From Hymenoscyphus infarciens (taxonomy: Eukaryota > Ascomycota > Leotiomycetes > Helotiales > Helotiaceae), in contig LLCB01000049.1 of the NCBI GenBank assembly GCA_001414345.1, positions 62,001-126,000 of the forward strand: 64,000 bases of DNA. The letters are read 5' to 3'. Positions 33,234-45,999 of this stretch are shown here, one piece after another (the first letter of the stretch is position 1; each line of letters begins with the position of its first letter). Under the pieces are notes generated by a model. It was not told the DNA's origin, made no database searches, and saw nothing but the letters and a program-made list of their open reading frames with translations. A program made the position numbers and the translations under genes.

Positions 33234-34695
33234 TGATGGATATTCTATTATCTTTCTCTTAAAGTGTGTTAAAGCTATACCTCTATTTAAAAAAAACATA
33301 GCCGATCTTTATTACTTTTGCTTGTCTAATGTAAATTTCAATGTGCTGAAATCGGGATCGATTATTTGAGCCACGACTTAGCATAACTTATGCACAAGAC
33401 TCTACAACCTACCTATAACCTTGTGAATCACTACGGTCGCTATCGTAACACTGCGGTTAATAAAGCTGTGTATACTACGTTAGACTTGCCTTTATTAATA
33501 TAACTTAATCTACTTCTAACTCTAGTAAACAACAACGCTTTATAATTTTTAATATATAGTCTTTATAGAAATATTATATTAATTAATAAAAATAAAAATT
33601 TATTACGTTACAAAGTTATAATAACTCCTTTATAGCGTTATAGCTGTATAGTCAGTAGAGCAAGAGAATCCTAGGATTTGGAAATTTCCACGGAAGTTGG
33701 AAATCTTGTCCTGTCACCTTCTACCTACCTACCTCCCCCCATCCTTCCCCTCCCTCCCCTCCCCTTTTTTATGCTTGTACTCTATTTCAATCATGCTTTT
33801 CACTCACACCAAGTGGTGCAGAAATTCACACAATTCAAAGAGTGCATCTTTCAGTTTGTTCATATGATTTTCTCAAATTGGAATTTTCTCTCCTATCTTC
33901 GCTCTGGTATCTCTCCACTCCCACCTCTCTCCCCTTACAGAAATTAACCCCCCTCCCCCCTTCTCTACTACACTCCCTCCCTCACATCTCATAATCATAT
34001 ATTCATCATAAAAGCATCGTTATTTGTGCGCCCAAGGAAACAAGGAGAGAAAAAAGAAAAAAGAAGAGAATAAAGAAATAAAAGAAGGAGAAACATCATC
34101 CACAGAATCCACCAACGCCATTTCAATTCACAAGATTGTCCCCCACAACGCCATTAAACACCATAGGTCCCATCCCATGGTCCAGTCAAACTCCCCCATA
34201 TTTTCAAATTCGTTACAGGTCGTAAAGTTGTCATCCATCCCATTCAATATCCAGGCTCAAAAAAAGATTGATCCAGATGAGAAAATCCATCACCAAATTG
34301 TATGTGCCTGAAAAAGTAGGACAAAAAGAATTGAATCGAAAATAAAAGTACCACCAAAGAGCTTCAAGAAAGAGTAAAGCACTCAGTAACAACAAGAAGA
34401 ATTGAGAGTCAATAGCAAAGGGTCCTGTACACTCCCCCAGGTATCTCTCATAATGGAGTACAGAAAGAAGTTGTTGGAAGTCGGCAAGTCGAAAAAAGGT
34501 ATTGTAAAAGAAGTGAAACAGTTTTGTGTTGTATCTGCTCAATAGCACCTCTCTCAAATGCAGCATTGTAGTATGCAGAAAATGCAATATGCGCAGGAAA
34601 ATGTAACAAGTTTGCAGTGAAGAAAATTAGGCAAGTTTTTAGAAAGAAGAATCCTCCATATAGTTCTTGTTCGAGATTTCAATGATCCAGCACCT
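33234..34695. other. Intergenic with a short RIP-type AT patch
   Basis: The 3' flanks of two convergent genes. From about 33470 to 33660 the composition drops to a TA-rich, CA/TG-poor stretch like the large island, probably the remnant of a small repeat. Pyrimidine-rich DNA (33700-33990) and a purine-rich patch (34040-34090) follow. I see no gene. Confidence 0.45.
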
Positions 34696-36705
34696 TCATC
34701 TCTTCGCAGCTTCTTCTCGTTCGCGAATCTGCTTGAGCTTCCCGTCGAGTCGGTGAAGTCGGCTTTGTAGACTTGGGCCTTCTCCAAAATCAAATGACTC
34801 GATCGAGTGTCGACTTTGATGCATGGTAGCATAAGCACCTCTCTTGATGGTAGCTTGAGGATTTTGGTTCAGTCGACGAGGGAATGTGTTGCTCGACGGG
34901 GAGAATGGAGATCCGAGGCGAGGTGGGTCGAATTTGGGAGCTGGAAGAAGTGAGGGTGTTGGGGCGGAGGTCGGTGGTTGCTTTTTGCAGCCAAGGTCAA
35001 AAATAGGTGGTGTTCGATTGAATACTACGGGAGCACGGTGACGAAGAGCCTCATCACCAAGACTGAAGCCGCGACTTCTGACACGTCTAGAGTGCCCAAT
35101 AGGAGAACCAAAAAGTTGACGGTCCAAGATACTTGGTCGAAGAATACCAGAATTGGAAGCGAGATCTTCTTCTAATGTATCGGCACGTCTCTTGGCAGTA
35201 CCGTGCAAGGACCGCTGGTGGTAGCCTTCAAAGCGAACAGGTGATCGAAGACGAGGAGTAACGGTGCCGGAGCTCTTTTGAGGAGGCGAGGACTTTAAAT
35301 ACTTTGATGAACTTGGTCCATATGTTCGTGCCATGAAAGGTGATCCAAGGATTCGATTTTGGTTGACCTTGTCCTTATTGATAGCCAAAATTCGAGGTTC
35401 AACGGGGTCAGAAGGCGGGGAGGGCTGTGCTGGTGATGCGAAAGAGAAGCTCATGTTGGCAGGTTCTGCTGGAGAAGGAATCGGACAGAAACTGTGTTCC
35501 GGAGTAGGTAGAGATTGATCATCGTTTGCAAGACTGGCCAAAGGTCCATTTGACTGCATTGTAACAGAAGTACTGGTAGTCAAAGAGATGGAAATATCCT
35601 GGGTGTTGAAAGTAGGAAAAGATGGGGTTTCGGCAGTCTTGTGTCGAGGCAAATCATGCGAGTCGGCCTTCGTGAAAGGGGTTGCACTGCGCGATTGGAG
35701 ATGGCGATGTGCTCGAACAGCACTGGTATCCTTGTTTCTACATAATTCTCGTAGGTGATTTCGGGTTGCGCTGCTAGAATGTGGCCATGAGACGTAGACT
35801 TTCAGGACTTCAGCCTTTGGTGTGGAACTCCCTCTCTCGTCTGATTGACCCCAGACGGAACCGAGTCTGCTGGTTTTGGTATCTTGAGGGCCTTTCCAGC
35901 TTCTTCTCGCTTCTCTCGCAACACGGTGGCAAACCCCTTCTGGTGGTACAGCACTGGCGCCGATTCGGAAAGGTGTAACAGTGGGATCTTGAAGGTATGT
36001 TAGGTAGACCGACCACAGATGACTGCTCATTGCCTTTGACCATGGCGCATCCTTTCGAGTCTTGCTCTTGAGGTTTTGGTTCAACTCGGGTTGCTGGACA
36101 GGCTCGCGAACAATATAGGCTTTTGCTTTGCCCTTCGAAACGGATGGGAATTGGAAAGGATCTTCGACGTCCGAGTCTGGGCTAGTACAGCTACCATCGT
36201 CGGAGGGACGTGATACTCTGCTGCCGCTGTAAAAAGAATCGTAGGAGCAATCCGAGGCGTTGGAATGGGACGATGCTGGTCTTTGCAGATAATCATCATC
36301 CATCGACCAGTCAGGTCGAAATGATACCTCGTCCATGGCGTATTCGGGAATTGGTGTCTTGGGGGGAGAAGAAGCACGGTAAGAGAATTGTTGTGGAGCA
36401 AGTAATTCCGAGTTTGTGATTTCTTGACTGTCAGTCATTTCCAAGTCCTCTGATGTGCTCACTCCTGGTAACTCGATCGTGGGTACAGGTAGATCTGCCG
36501 CAGCTACTGAAGCTAGAAATTGTTCCGTCGAAGCTTGCACGCCCGAGACATTCCTACGTCGTAGTCTTAATCGCGCTGGTCGAGGAGGGGATGGTTGTGA
36601 AGGTTCTTCGGTATTCATTGGCTCTGGTGTGGTAGGTACTTCATCGTGGTGGAAACGGAAATCTCGTGGAAGAGTCGTTGACCCATTTGATTGTTGACAA
36701 AACAT
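34696..36705 (-). CDS. Conserved-looking fungal protein of unknown function, 669 aa
   Basis: One intron-free frame from ATG 36705 to the stop at 34696. The protein is mostly disordered and Ser/Pro/Arg-rich (PSPPRPARLRLRRRNVSG near the start). One ordered island lies at about residues 225-275: APWSKAMSSHLWSVYLTYLQ, then PTVTPFRIGASAVPPEGVC and HRVAREARRSWKGP. This segment is of the kind conserved among ascomycetes and resembles a helix-turn-helix-like module, though I cannot name the family. The C-terminus has a short coiled coil (SLQSRLHRLDGKLKQIRE). The many SP/TP sites suggest phosphorylation. Nuclear function is plausible but not shown. The 5' flank is unusually long (about 3 kb) and rich in simple repeats, as with regulatory genes. 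Confidence 0.75.
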   Translation of the reverse strand: MFCQQSNGSTTLPRDFRFHHDEVPTTPEPMNTEEPSQPSPPRPARLRLRRRNVSGVQASTEQFLASVAAADLPVPTIELPGVSTSEDLEMTDSQEITNSELLAPQQFSYRASSPPKTPIPEYAMDEVSFRPDWSMDDDYLQRPASSHSNASDCSYDSFYSGSRVSRPSDDGSCTSPDSDVEDPFQFPSVSKGKAKAYIVREPVQQPELNQNLKSKTRKDAPWSKAMSSHLWSVYLTYLQDPTVTPFRIGASAVPPEGVCHRVAREARRSWKGPQDTKTSRLGSVWGQSDERGSSTPKAEVLKVYVSWPHSSSATRNHLRELCRNKDTSAVRAHRHLQSRSATPFTKADSHDLPRHKTAETPSFPTFNTQDISISLTTSTSVTMQSNGPLASLANDDQSLPTPEHSFCPIPSPAEPANMSFSFASPAQPSPPSDPVEPRILAINKDKVNQNRILGSPFMARTYGPSSSKYLKSSPPQKSSGTVTPRLRSPVRFEGYHQRSLHGTAKRRADTLEEDLASNSGILRPSILDRQLFGSPIGHSRRVRSRGFSLGDEALRHRAPVVFNRTPPIFDLGCKKQPPTSAPTPSLLPAPKFDPPRLGSPFSPSSNTFPRRLNQNPQATIKRGAYATMHQSRHSIESFDFGEGPSLQSRLHRLDGKLKQIREREEAAKR

Positions 36706-38164
36706 TGTTATGACGGGATGACGACGCGACTGGAATGTTGTGGGGTATTGTTGTCGTGAAGCACGGGGATTGGGGGACGAGGGCGAATGCTAGAGGCAGC
36801 ACAGAAAATTATTGTACAATAAATTACTCCGAGAGCAATCGAAGGAAGAAGGTATTTTCGTAATGTTCGTGAGGGTCGTGGGTGAAGGGGGTATCGTAAA
36901 GGAGATTGAATTAAGGAGGACGGACACGGACTCGAAGGTGAGGGAAGGGCCTTGATCGCGATGAGACGATAGATCGACAGCACCCGCGCGGCGATATTAT
37001 CTTATCGATAGCCCACAATAGTTTGTAGGTTCGAGGAATGTTGCGGCTCTTGTGGCTCCTTTGCTCAAGACGACTGCATTTATCCTGCCAGGTGGTGTTG
37101 TTGGTTGTCGGAAAGATTTGGATGGTTGGTCGAGTCAACGATAGGCGATGCAAGACGGTTGCAATTGCGACGGCGAGGCTTTCGAGTCGGGGCTGGCTGG
37201 GCTGTGTCGCGCAGAAAGGACAATTCCGGAAAGATCGAGGTCGGAGAAGTGAGGAGCGCAGAGCTTCTGCAGACGCGGTGGAATTATAAGTCGGAGGATT
37301 CGATATCTCTCGATCTTGGGGCGTGAAGGGTCGGGTGAGTTGAGTTGAGTTGAGGGTTGATTCAGGACGGCGCGTCTCCCTTTGTCCCTTGAAGTTTCTT
37401 TTCTTGTCGCAAAACTCCCTCGAGGGCGACACGGACGAGTGAATTCCCGAGAGGAATAATGATGGCGTCGCAAAGGACTGGGACTGAAGGTAAAGAAGGC
37501 AAAGTAAATAAAAGGAAGTCGGAAGTCGGTCGAGTGTCGGTGGGAAAGGAGCGTGGAGGAGGAGAACGTGGGTCGGGCGGTTTGTTTGTACGATGCAAGA
37601 GGGAGGAGAAAAATGAGATGCGCTGGTGGGTGGTGGGTGAGGTGGGCGTGGCGTGGCGTAGGGTGGTGGACTTCAGTGCGCTGCAGCCGGAGGAAAAGTC
37701 ACTCTGTTGAGGAACTTGAGGAGTTGAGGCACCAGCAGCGGGCAGCCCAGGGTGGGCTGGGCAGAGAGTGGTACGTGCAGCGTCCAATGGGATGAAAATG
37801 GGCGGTAGTTCAGGGATGTCGTTGGCCTTGAAAAGATCAGCAGCAAGCGAATGGGAGTGATTGAGGAGTGAATACGAGAGATCGGATCCAACGCTCGAAA
37901 CGCGACACAAATCCGGATTGGTTGGAATCGCGGTGAAGGAGGAGCAGGAGGTGTTTTCTATTCAGACGCCGGCTTTTATTGGTGTATCAGGTCACGATAT
38001 TCACTCCTCTCTTTGGCTTATCCTACTGTCTTGCTTTGAGTAGCGGTTCCAAAGTCATGCAGAGATGTATGCAGGTGGATTGGGATGGAGTGCAGTGTAG
38101 TGTTGGCAGTATCAGTGGAGGAGGAATGGAGGAAAGGATGAACTGGCGGCTTTGCGTTCGCAGG

Positions 38165-38222
38165 CTGTGGGCTGTAGCTGTGGGCTGTGGCTGTAGCGTA
38201 GCTGTAGCTGTAGCTGTAGGCT
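38165..38222 (+). repeat. GCTGTAG-type degenerate heptamer/hexamer array
   Basis: Successive GCTGTAG, GCTGTGG and GCTGTA units with small variations form a visible tandem array. It lies in the 5' flank of the 669-aa gene. Confidence 0.75.
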
Positions 38223-38902
38223 GGAAGCGGGAGTTGGTGGGTGCTTGAGTTGCAGTTGCAGGAGTTTGGCAGCACGTAGTGTAGCGTAGCGTAGCCAGGG
38301 CACTCCACTGCACTGTGAGCACTGAGCAGGTGGGCAGGTTGAAGCGCGGTGGTGGAGTTCAGTTCTTCGGAAAATTGAATGTTGTAGCCGCGAGAGCTGC
38401 CCTGGGCAATTGACTTTCAACTTTCCACATGTCAAGTCTGCACTCTGCAGGTGGTAGACTAGACGGCCCGCAGCGAGTAGATGGTCTAAAATGATGGGAC
38501 TAGACCGGACGAAGTCTTCTCTAGTTCTGTGTCTCTCTTTACGCGAACTACCAACGCCAACGCCACGAACCAACAAACGAGGCAAATGAGCAGGAGCAGG
38601 AGCAGGAGCAGGAGCATCAAGGCATATGATATGCAAGCTGCATGTACAAGAGTTGGCTTTAGCAGCAGCATCACATCACATCACGGCAGCTGGCTGTTCA
38701 AGCACGTTGGAGGCAGGGTCGTTTGTTGGTAGGTTAGGAAGAACCCCCTCATTCCATTTACAAGGTGAGGGGTCAATGATAATGATAGCTGACGATGGCT
38801 GTGGATTCTAATATTGGAGGGTCGTTGCTATGGAATGTGGGATTCAGCAGCATTGATTTCGACGCACTACAGTAGCATTCAAGTGAGGGGAATATTCAGT
38901 GG

Positions 38903-38932
38903 CACAGCACAGCACAGCACAGCACAGCACAG
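38903..38932 (+). repeat. Perfect (CACAG)6 microsatellite
   Basis: Six exact CACAG units. Pentanucleotide repeats of this length are usually polymorphic. Confidence 0.95.
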
Positions 38933-40439
38933 TCAAGCCATGCCATCGCCGTTGGAGAGCTGCAAAGGTATCTCTGCCCAACAGCAGCGGTAAATCGCTC
39001 AATCCAGTCACTCACGGATGCAAATACCACATCCCTCTCCCCAATCATCAATGCAATTCGAGATGATTCGTCCAAGTCAACCGTCACTTTCTGTTTCCCT
39101 CCTTTTCTTCCATCTACGCAAGAGCATGACGCGTCTCGCTTAAGCAACATCGCGCTTTTCGCGTCCAGTTCGCGTCTCCTCCGCACCTGTTCAATCTGAT
39201 CTCGATGCTAGACTTACTTTATACTTTGAAGCCATCGCATGAAGCTGTCATCCTTCGAATCTTATATTCATGCCATCCCTTCTCACTCGTAGTCAACTCT
39301 GGGGTAAAAGTATAAAAAAAATTAGAGGGCACGTAACTGACCAGGAGTACCTAGAATCTCTCTACTAGTACCTTATTACTCGATCTATATCCCCGATTCT
39401 TCCTCCAACCCTCGGAAATCTAATTTGATTGAAACGACTAGATCAATGATATATTTATTATTTTTATTCTCCTACGAGTATTAGTATTAGGACAATCGCA
39501 GAAGGGGGCTACAGTTACGAATTCTGACTTCCAACCCCCCTAGTGGGCGGGGGAGAGTATAAACCACATACAACCTACCTTATGCCGTGCGTGTCCCGCA
39601 TCCCAATCTCAATACCCAAAAATAAAAATCCAGAAACACCAAACGGCATTTCCTGCAGCCACATCCTCCGACCGTTTAATACCTATCCCTTCTATCTCCC
39701 GCAGCTCTCTCTCTCTCTACAAAGAAAGTGTCGAGGAAAAAGGTTAGAAGTTGGCCTAGAACACGCAACGTAGTCTTTATATTAATCGACACGTAGTCTG
39801 CCGACTCTATCTCTCTCCTCCTACTCTAACGTTTATCTCAAAGCCTAATTAATGCTTTCACTTATAAGAAAAGAGTACTAAGGTTGGGAGCCTAGAGCGG
39901 GGTGGTGGCTTGCTGTTTCGAACTAGAGAACTTACGAGGTATATAGAGAGTACGTGCGGATTTATCTGAACTAATAGGAAGGAAGAGAGGTAATATTTAA
40001 CACGTGAGAAACTAAGGAACCTATAAGAGATAAGAAGAAGAGTCTATAGTATATTATATCTAAGAACTAGTATACTACTAATAAAATCTAGATATAGAGT
40101 ACTAGAGAGTATAAGAACTTATAACTAGTTATAAGTAGAGTACTTTTCTACTACTCTCTTAACTATTTAACTAAGACTAGGAAAAATGATTTACTTATTC
40201 TATAAGACTAGAATAATAAAATTTAAATTATTATTAATATTCTAGAAGAGTTAGAAGGATTATAGAAGAGGAAAGTCTCTTAGATAATAGTTATAAAGTT
40301 CTCTAATCTCTAGTAGAGTTAAGATAGAGTAGTAGAAGAGACTTATTACTTTACTAGAATCTATAGAGATTAGATTAAAGTATATTATTATTTCTAAATA
40401 TATATTATAATAAACTATAGAGTATAGTATATCTCTTTA

Positions 40440-41860
40440 GTTCGCTAAGTAACTTATATATAGACGTGATTAGAAGTCTAGTTTAAAACTACTTCTATTT
40501 AAGTTAGAATTATCTCTTTAGTTATTCTTCTACTCTACGTAATTTAGTAGAATATAGTTCTAAGCTTATATTTCTAGCTCTAATATAACTAAATAGTTAA
40601 ATTATTATCTTATTCTTTAAACTCTACTAAAGTCTATAATTATATAGAAATTTTAATAGTAATTTACTTATAATCTTATCTTTAAAAAGCTTTAATAAAA
40701 AAATAATTATTTTAATATAAGTTAGCTTATAATATAAGTATATAAGAGACTTAAAAGTAATACTATATCTATTTTTATACTTAGTTTATTACTTCTATTA
40801 AAAGATTATATTATTAGTATAGAATATAAGTAAATAAGTAAATTACTCTTAGAAAAAGTATATTTATCTTATTTACGTTAAACTAAGAGCTAGTATAAGT
40901 AGTATAATATATCTATTTATAGTAGTAATTAGCTATCTTAGAAAGAATTCTATAAAATAGAAGTTATTAATATAAGAGAGTAGAAGAGATTAAATAAAGA
41001 GATAGAAAGAGATATATCTCTATTATATATAGAGTAGATATAAATAGCTTTAATTTAGATTTTAATATCTTAGTACTTCTAAACTAGTTTAGTAGTACTA
41101 TATTTTAAAGCTACTTAGATTTTAGTCTAAAACTACTCTAAATAAGAGTAGTTTTAAACTAGACTACTAAACGCGTTTATATCTAGAGTATAAAAATAAC
41201 TAAAGAGATATTAAAATCTAAGTAGCTTTAAACTACGATACTACTAAACTAGTTTAAAAGTACTAAGATATTAAAATTCAACTTAAATCTATTTATACTT
41301 CTTATTCTATATATAATAGTAGTATCTCTCTTTCTATCTCTTCTTCTAATCTCTCTCGCTCTCTTATATCTTCTATAACTTCTATCTCGTAGAATTCTTT
41401 CTAATATAGAAACTTATTATAATAAATAAGTATAGTATACTACTTATACTAGATTCTAATTTAATATACGCGTAGTAGACATATGTTTTCTAGAGAAGAT
41501 ATATTAAGTAAAAAGAAGAATAAAAGAGTATAAAAGTAACGCTATAGTAGAAATAGTAGAAGTAGATAATAGAAACTTAGCTTATATTCTCGTATTATTA
41601 ACTAACTTATACTAAAAAGATTATAAGTGAATTATTATTAAATTTCAATATTATTAAATACTTTAGTAGAGTTTAAAGAAGAAATAATAATTTAATTATT
41701 TAGTTATATTAGATCTTGAAATATAAGACTAGAACCGCGTTCTACTAAATAATATAGAGTATAAGAATAACTAAAGAGATAATTCTAACTTAAATAGAAG
41801 TGGTTTTAAACTAGACTTCTAATTACGTTTATATATAAGTTATATAGCGAACTAAAGAGA
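40440..41860. repeat. Large inverted repeat, two head-to-head copies of one RIP-mutated unit
   Basis: Sequence from about 41130 back to 40440 reappears, reverse-complemented and with many C/T and G/A differences, from about 41170 to 41860. Landmarks include AAATCTAAGTAGCTTTAAAC, ACTAAACTAGTTT, a GAATAAAAGAGTATAAAAGTA-type stretch and the distal TTTAAACTAGACTTCTAATT. The centre at about 41140 has a small perfect hairpin. The arms are about 0.7 kb with some gaps. No coding sequence survives. It may be two inverted copies of one element or the termini of a foldback transposon. Confidence 0.65.
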
Positions 41861-42111
41861 TAGTATAGTAGCTATATACTTATATTTTAGTTATAGTATA
41901 ATAGAGAGAAAGTAAATAAGTAAGTATCTAATCTAGTCTATACTAAGAGATTAATTAGTTAGTAGAAGATTAAATATATATAATATACGTAGAATATAAG
42001 CGTAGTACTAACTTAAGAGAATAGTATAAGCTTTACTAAAACTATTTACTTATATATTTAAAAGAGAGATAGCTAGATCGTAAGTAAGTAATAGTTATAT
42101 TTATATCTCTT

Positions 42112-42147
42112 TTTTATTTTCTTTTTCTTTTTCTTTTTCTTTTTTTA
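42112..42147 (+). repeat. (TTTTTC)-type pyrimidine tract
   Basis: A run of TTTTC/TTTTTC units in the RIP island. It carries no CpA sites and so could escape RIP. Confidence 0.75.
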
Positions 42148-42599
42148 GAGTCTATCTAGCTTCTATATAATAATATATAAGCTTTATATATAAGTATAAA
42201 GTTAAAAGTTACTTATATATATTTAATTATCTCGTTACTTTTAATTAATAATTAGTAATTACTATTTAGCTCTCTTATCTATCTTTAGTATATATATTAT
42301 ACTAATATTTAATATAATAATCGTCGGTTTTAGTTATTTTACTAAAAGTCTACTATATTAATTAGTATTATATTATAAGAAAAACCTACTTATATTTTTC
42401 TAATACTATATAAATATAGACTTTAAATATTAAAATAATATACTCGATTTTATAGTTATAAGCTTATAACTAATATTAATAAAGTAGTATATTTATATTA
42501 GAGCTATACTAGTACTAGTAGTAGTAGAGATCTTAGAATATATATATATATAAAAGCTAAAAGTTAAGAAGTTAAAAAGTATATTATTTAATTTTAGTA

Positions 42600-43085
42600 A
42601 TATATATTCTTATCTCTTTAGTTATTTTTATACTCTATATATAGACGTGTTTAGTAGTCTAGTTTAAAACTACTCTTATTTAAAGTAGTTTTAGACTAAA
42701 ATCTAAGTAGCTTTAAACTATAGTACTACTAAGCTAGTTTAGAAGTACTAAGATATTAAAATCTAAATTAAAGCTATTTATATCTACTCTATATATAGTA
42801 GAGAGACGTCTCTTTCTATCTCTTTATTTAATCTCTTCTACTCTTTTATATTAATAACTTCTATTTTATAGAATTCTTTCTAATATAGCTAATTACTACT
42901 ATAAATAAATATACTTTACTACTTATACTAGCTCTTAGTTTAATATAAAGAAAGTAGATATACTTCTTTAAAAAGTAGTTTACTTAAAAGTTTATCTCTT
43001 TATATTCTATATTAATAATATAATCTTTTAGTAGAAGTTATATACTAAGTATAAAGATAACTAGAGTATTACTTTTAAGCTTTTA
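42600..43085. repeat. Further copy of the inverted-repeat unit
   Basis: This region is the reverse complement, with substitutions, of about 41205-40735. Shared blocks include ATAGAATTCTTTCTAATATA, AATAATATAATCTTTTA and ATCTAAGTAGCTTTAAAC. With the two arms at 40440-41860 it makes at least three copies of one unit within 2.7 kb. The copies differ mainly at C/T and G/A sites, as RIP would produce. Confidence 0.65.
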
Positions 43086-45149
43086 TAATATTATCTCTTT
43101 TATTAAGATAAATAAATTAGTATATAGGCTATAAATCTTCGAGTAGAGAGTATATAAGCGATAATTAGAAGGTTTTATATAAGAATTATAGAATAGAATC
43201 TATTAAATATTAGTATATATCTCTTATTTAATTAGATATACTTCTATTTAAAAGCTAAAAGAGTTTACTATAGTAATATCTATAAGCTAATAAAATAAAA
43301 GCTACTATATCTTCTACTAAGTTAACTAGGTTTTAGAGTTCTTATATAATTAATCTATAATATCTACTTCTTCTATCTACTTATTATAATCTTTAATAAA
43401 TTATAGAATTAGTAGATTTTAGTAGAAGTTTATAATATATCGAGGTCTTAGTTTATATACTTTTTAGACTTCTAAGAATAGTAGCGAGAAAGACGATAAT
43501 TAGTAGATAAAAAGCTTATAAGTAATCTTATTTACTATAGTACTAGATTAGTATAGATATTATTACTCTTACTAATTACACTTTATACTAGTATATATTA
43601 TAGAAAGTTTTAATACTAGTATATTATATTACTATATAAAGACTAAAATTCAAGATTATACTAGAACGATTTTACTAATAAAATCGCTCTATTATATACT
43701 AAGAACCGCGGTAACTATCTCTTTCTATAACTCTAAGAACTATATACTCTAGGATTATAAGAGAGTATTATTAACCTTCTTCTTTTAAGTTTTAATTAAA
43801 TATAAGAAGAGCTATTTAGTAATATAAATATAATAAGTATCTACTACGCTAATACTACGCTTAAGAAGCTTATTAAATAATTCTAGTAATAAGAAGTAAT
43901 TAGCTATATATATTATAAGTTAATAGAATTAGTAAGAAAGAGACTTTATAAGCTAATATACTTTTAAACCTATAATTAGAATACTAGCTAGAGTTATATT
44001 AAAATATATTAAACTAGAGTTATATAGAAATAAGTTAGACTAGAGTTATATAGAACTAGATAAACTAGAAGAAGTAAAATCAGAAAATTTCATATATTAC
44101 TAGTAGATATAAGACTATTCTTTTAGACTAATTCTATAGTTTTATAAGTATAAGAATAAAAGAAGAAGTTATATATATATTCTATAAAATATAAAGCCTA
44201 GGTTTTATATCTCTTTAGAATCGGTTTATACTTATGCTTTAATATATACTTAAATCTTTCTTTAAACTCTATAATTGTCTTATTAATAGATATGTTTTAT
44301 AGTAGTCAGATATATCTCTTAAATATAATACGTAAGTGCTTAAGAAGTAGTAATAGCTTTATATACTAATTCTTCTTTAAAATATTAATAGAAGAATAGA
44401 ATATATAAAAATAAGACTTAAGCTCTTTATATCTATACTTTTATATAAATTAAAGTAGTAGATAGAAGCCTCTACGCTCTCTTCTCTAAAGTTCTAGCTC
44501 TCTATATATATTCTTTATACTAGAGTATATTATAATTCTAAGAAAGACTTTAAGCTCTAAAACTAATATATTTTTCTAAAGATATATACTAGAGCGATTT
44601 AGTATAGATACTACTATTTATATATATATATTTATATTATTATATATTATATAAAAAATTCTAATAGTAAAAAAGAGACTAAAAAATTCGATTAGTTTTA
44701 TATAATTTAAAGATAAAAGTAAGAAAGATAGATATAAAGAAGTATTTTAATATAATAGCGTAAACTTAGAAATGTTTACTATTACTAATATATTCTTATA
44801 TAATTAATCTATCTTATTTATAAGTAGTTCTTTATATCTTTATATATATAGAGAAGTTAGTATATATAGCGTACTTCGAAAATGCTCTCTTATATATACG
44901 ATGTTTAATATAGATAATAATACTAAATTATTCTCTATAATATTCTCTATCTCTTTACTATTATCGCTATTAGTATTATTTATATATATAAGGTTAACTT
45001 CCTTCTTAAGAAGCTTAAGATTATACTTATTATTAAGAAACACGTCTATAAGACGTACTTAAGAGACCTTTTTTTAGAGGCTTTTTTAGTAGCTTTTAGA
45101 GCTCTTTTAGTAGACTTTTTAGTACTAGAAGTAGTATTAGCCTTACGTT

Positions 45150-45465
45150 ATTCTAGAAGAGGTATATAAATTAAAAAGAAGAATAAAAGAGTATAAAAGT
45201 AGTAGTAGAAGTAGTAGTAAGAGTAGATAGGAGAAACTTAACTTATATACTTATATTATAAGCTAACTTTTACTAAAATAATTTTTTTTTAATAGAGCTT
45301 TTTAAATATAAGATTATAGAAAAATTATTATTAAATTTCTATATTATTATATACTTTAGTAAAGTTTAAAGAATAAGATATAAATTTAAATATTTAGTTA
45401 TATTAGAGCTAGAAATATAAGATTAGAACTACTAAATTACGTAGAATATAAGAATAACTAAAGAG
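45150..45465. repeat. Second dispersed segment, related to 41490-41800
   Basis: The stretch with AAAAAGAAGAATAAAAGAGT, GTAGTAGAAGTAG, TATATACTTTAGTAAAGTTT and AAATATAAGATTAGAAC is a diverged direct repeat of 41490-41800 (and of 40690-40440 in inverse). It shows that the same element family lies in three places in the island. Confidence 0.6.
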
Positions 45466-45999
45466 ATATATATATTTAAAGATTATATAAGTAAAAGTAT
45501 ATACTATAATATATACTAGTAAAACGTTTATATATATTATATATTATCTTAGTATTTTAGTAGTATATATATTATAAAAGAACTAATATATACGAGCTAA
45601 ATAAGCTCTTAGTCTTTTCTTTGAAAAAGAATTTCATATCTAGGAATTTTCTATTTCTAGAGAGTAATAAAAAGAAAATAAGTAGATAGAATCTTTATTC
45701 TCGTTTATAAACTATCTACTTCTTCTCTATTATCTAGAAGCTATTAAAATAATAAAGTAAGTATAAATACTATTATTCTACTTTTCTTTCTTATATTTTA
45801 ATAGATATTTTATTTTATTTTAAGTACTTTATAAGCTAAGTTTTCTCTATCTACTTCTACTATCTCTTATAATAATATAAAATATATACTATTATTAAAG
45901 AGATATTATTATTATTATTCTTACGCTACGTAGGCTATAGGCCGAGCTCTAAGAGTAAGTAGTATATCTTCTATTCTAGTTTATATAGCCTTTTAGCTC

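Larger units (their letters stand above)
36706..39780. other. Long 5' flank with microsatellites
   Basis: Pyrimidine-rich sequence on the strand of the 669-aa gene suggests a long leader or promoter. Tandem repeats include a GCTGTAG/GCTGTGG array (about 38165-38222), CAGGAG x4 (38591-38614) and CACAG x6 (38903-38932). The numerous frames of 60-180 codons on both strands are mutually overlapping, low-complexity and have no recognisable domain, so none is annotated. Confidence 0.5.

Noticed and set aside
37362..38636. Several overlapping frames of 90-182 codons on both strands
   Set aside because: They overlap one another, consist of low-complexity residues from simple repeats and show no domain.
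44840..45043. 67-codon minus-strand frame in the RIP island
   Set aside because: It is Asn/Ile/Leu-rich AT-driven chance sequence.
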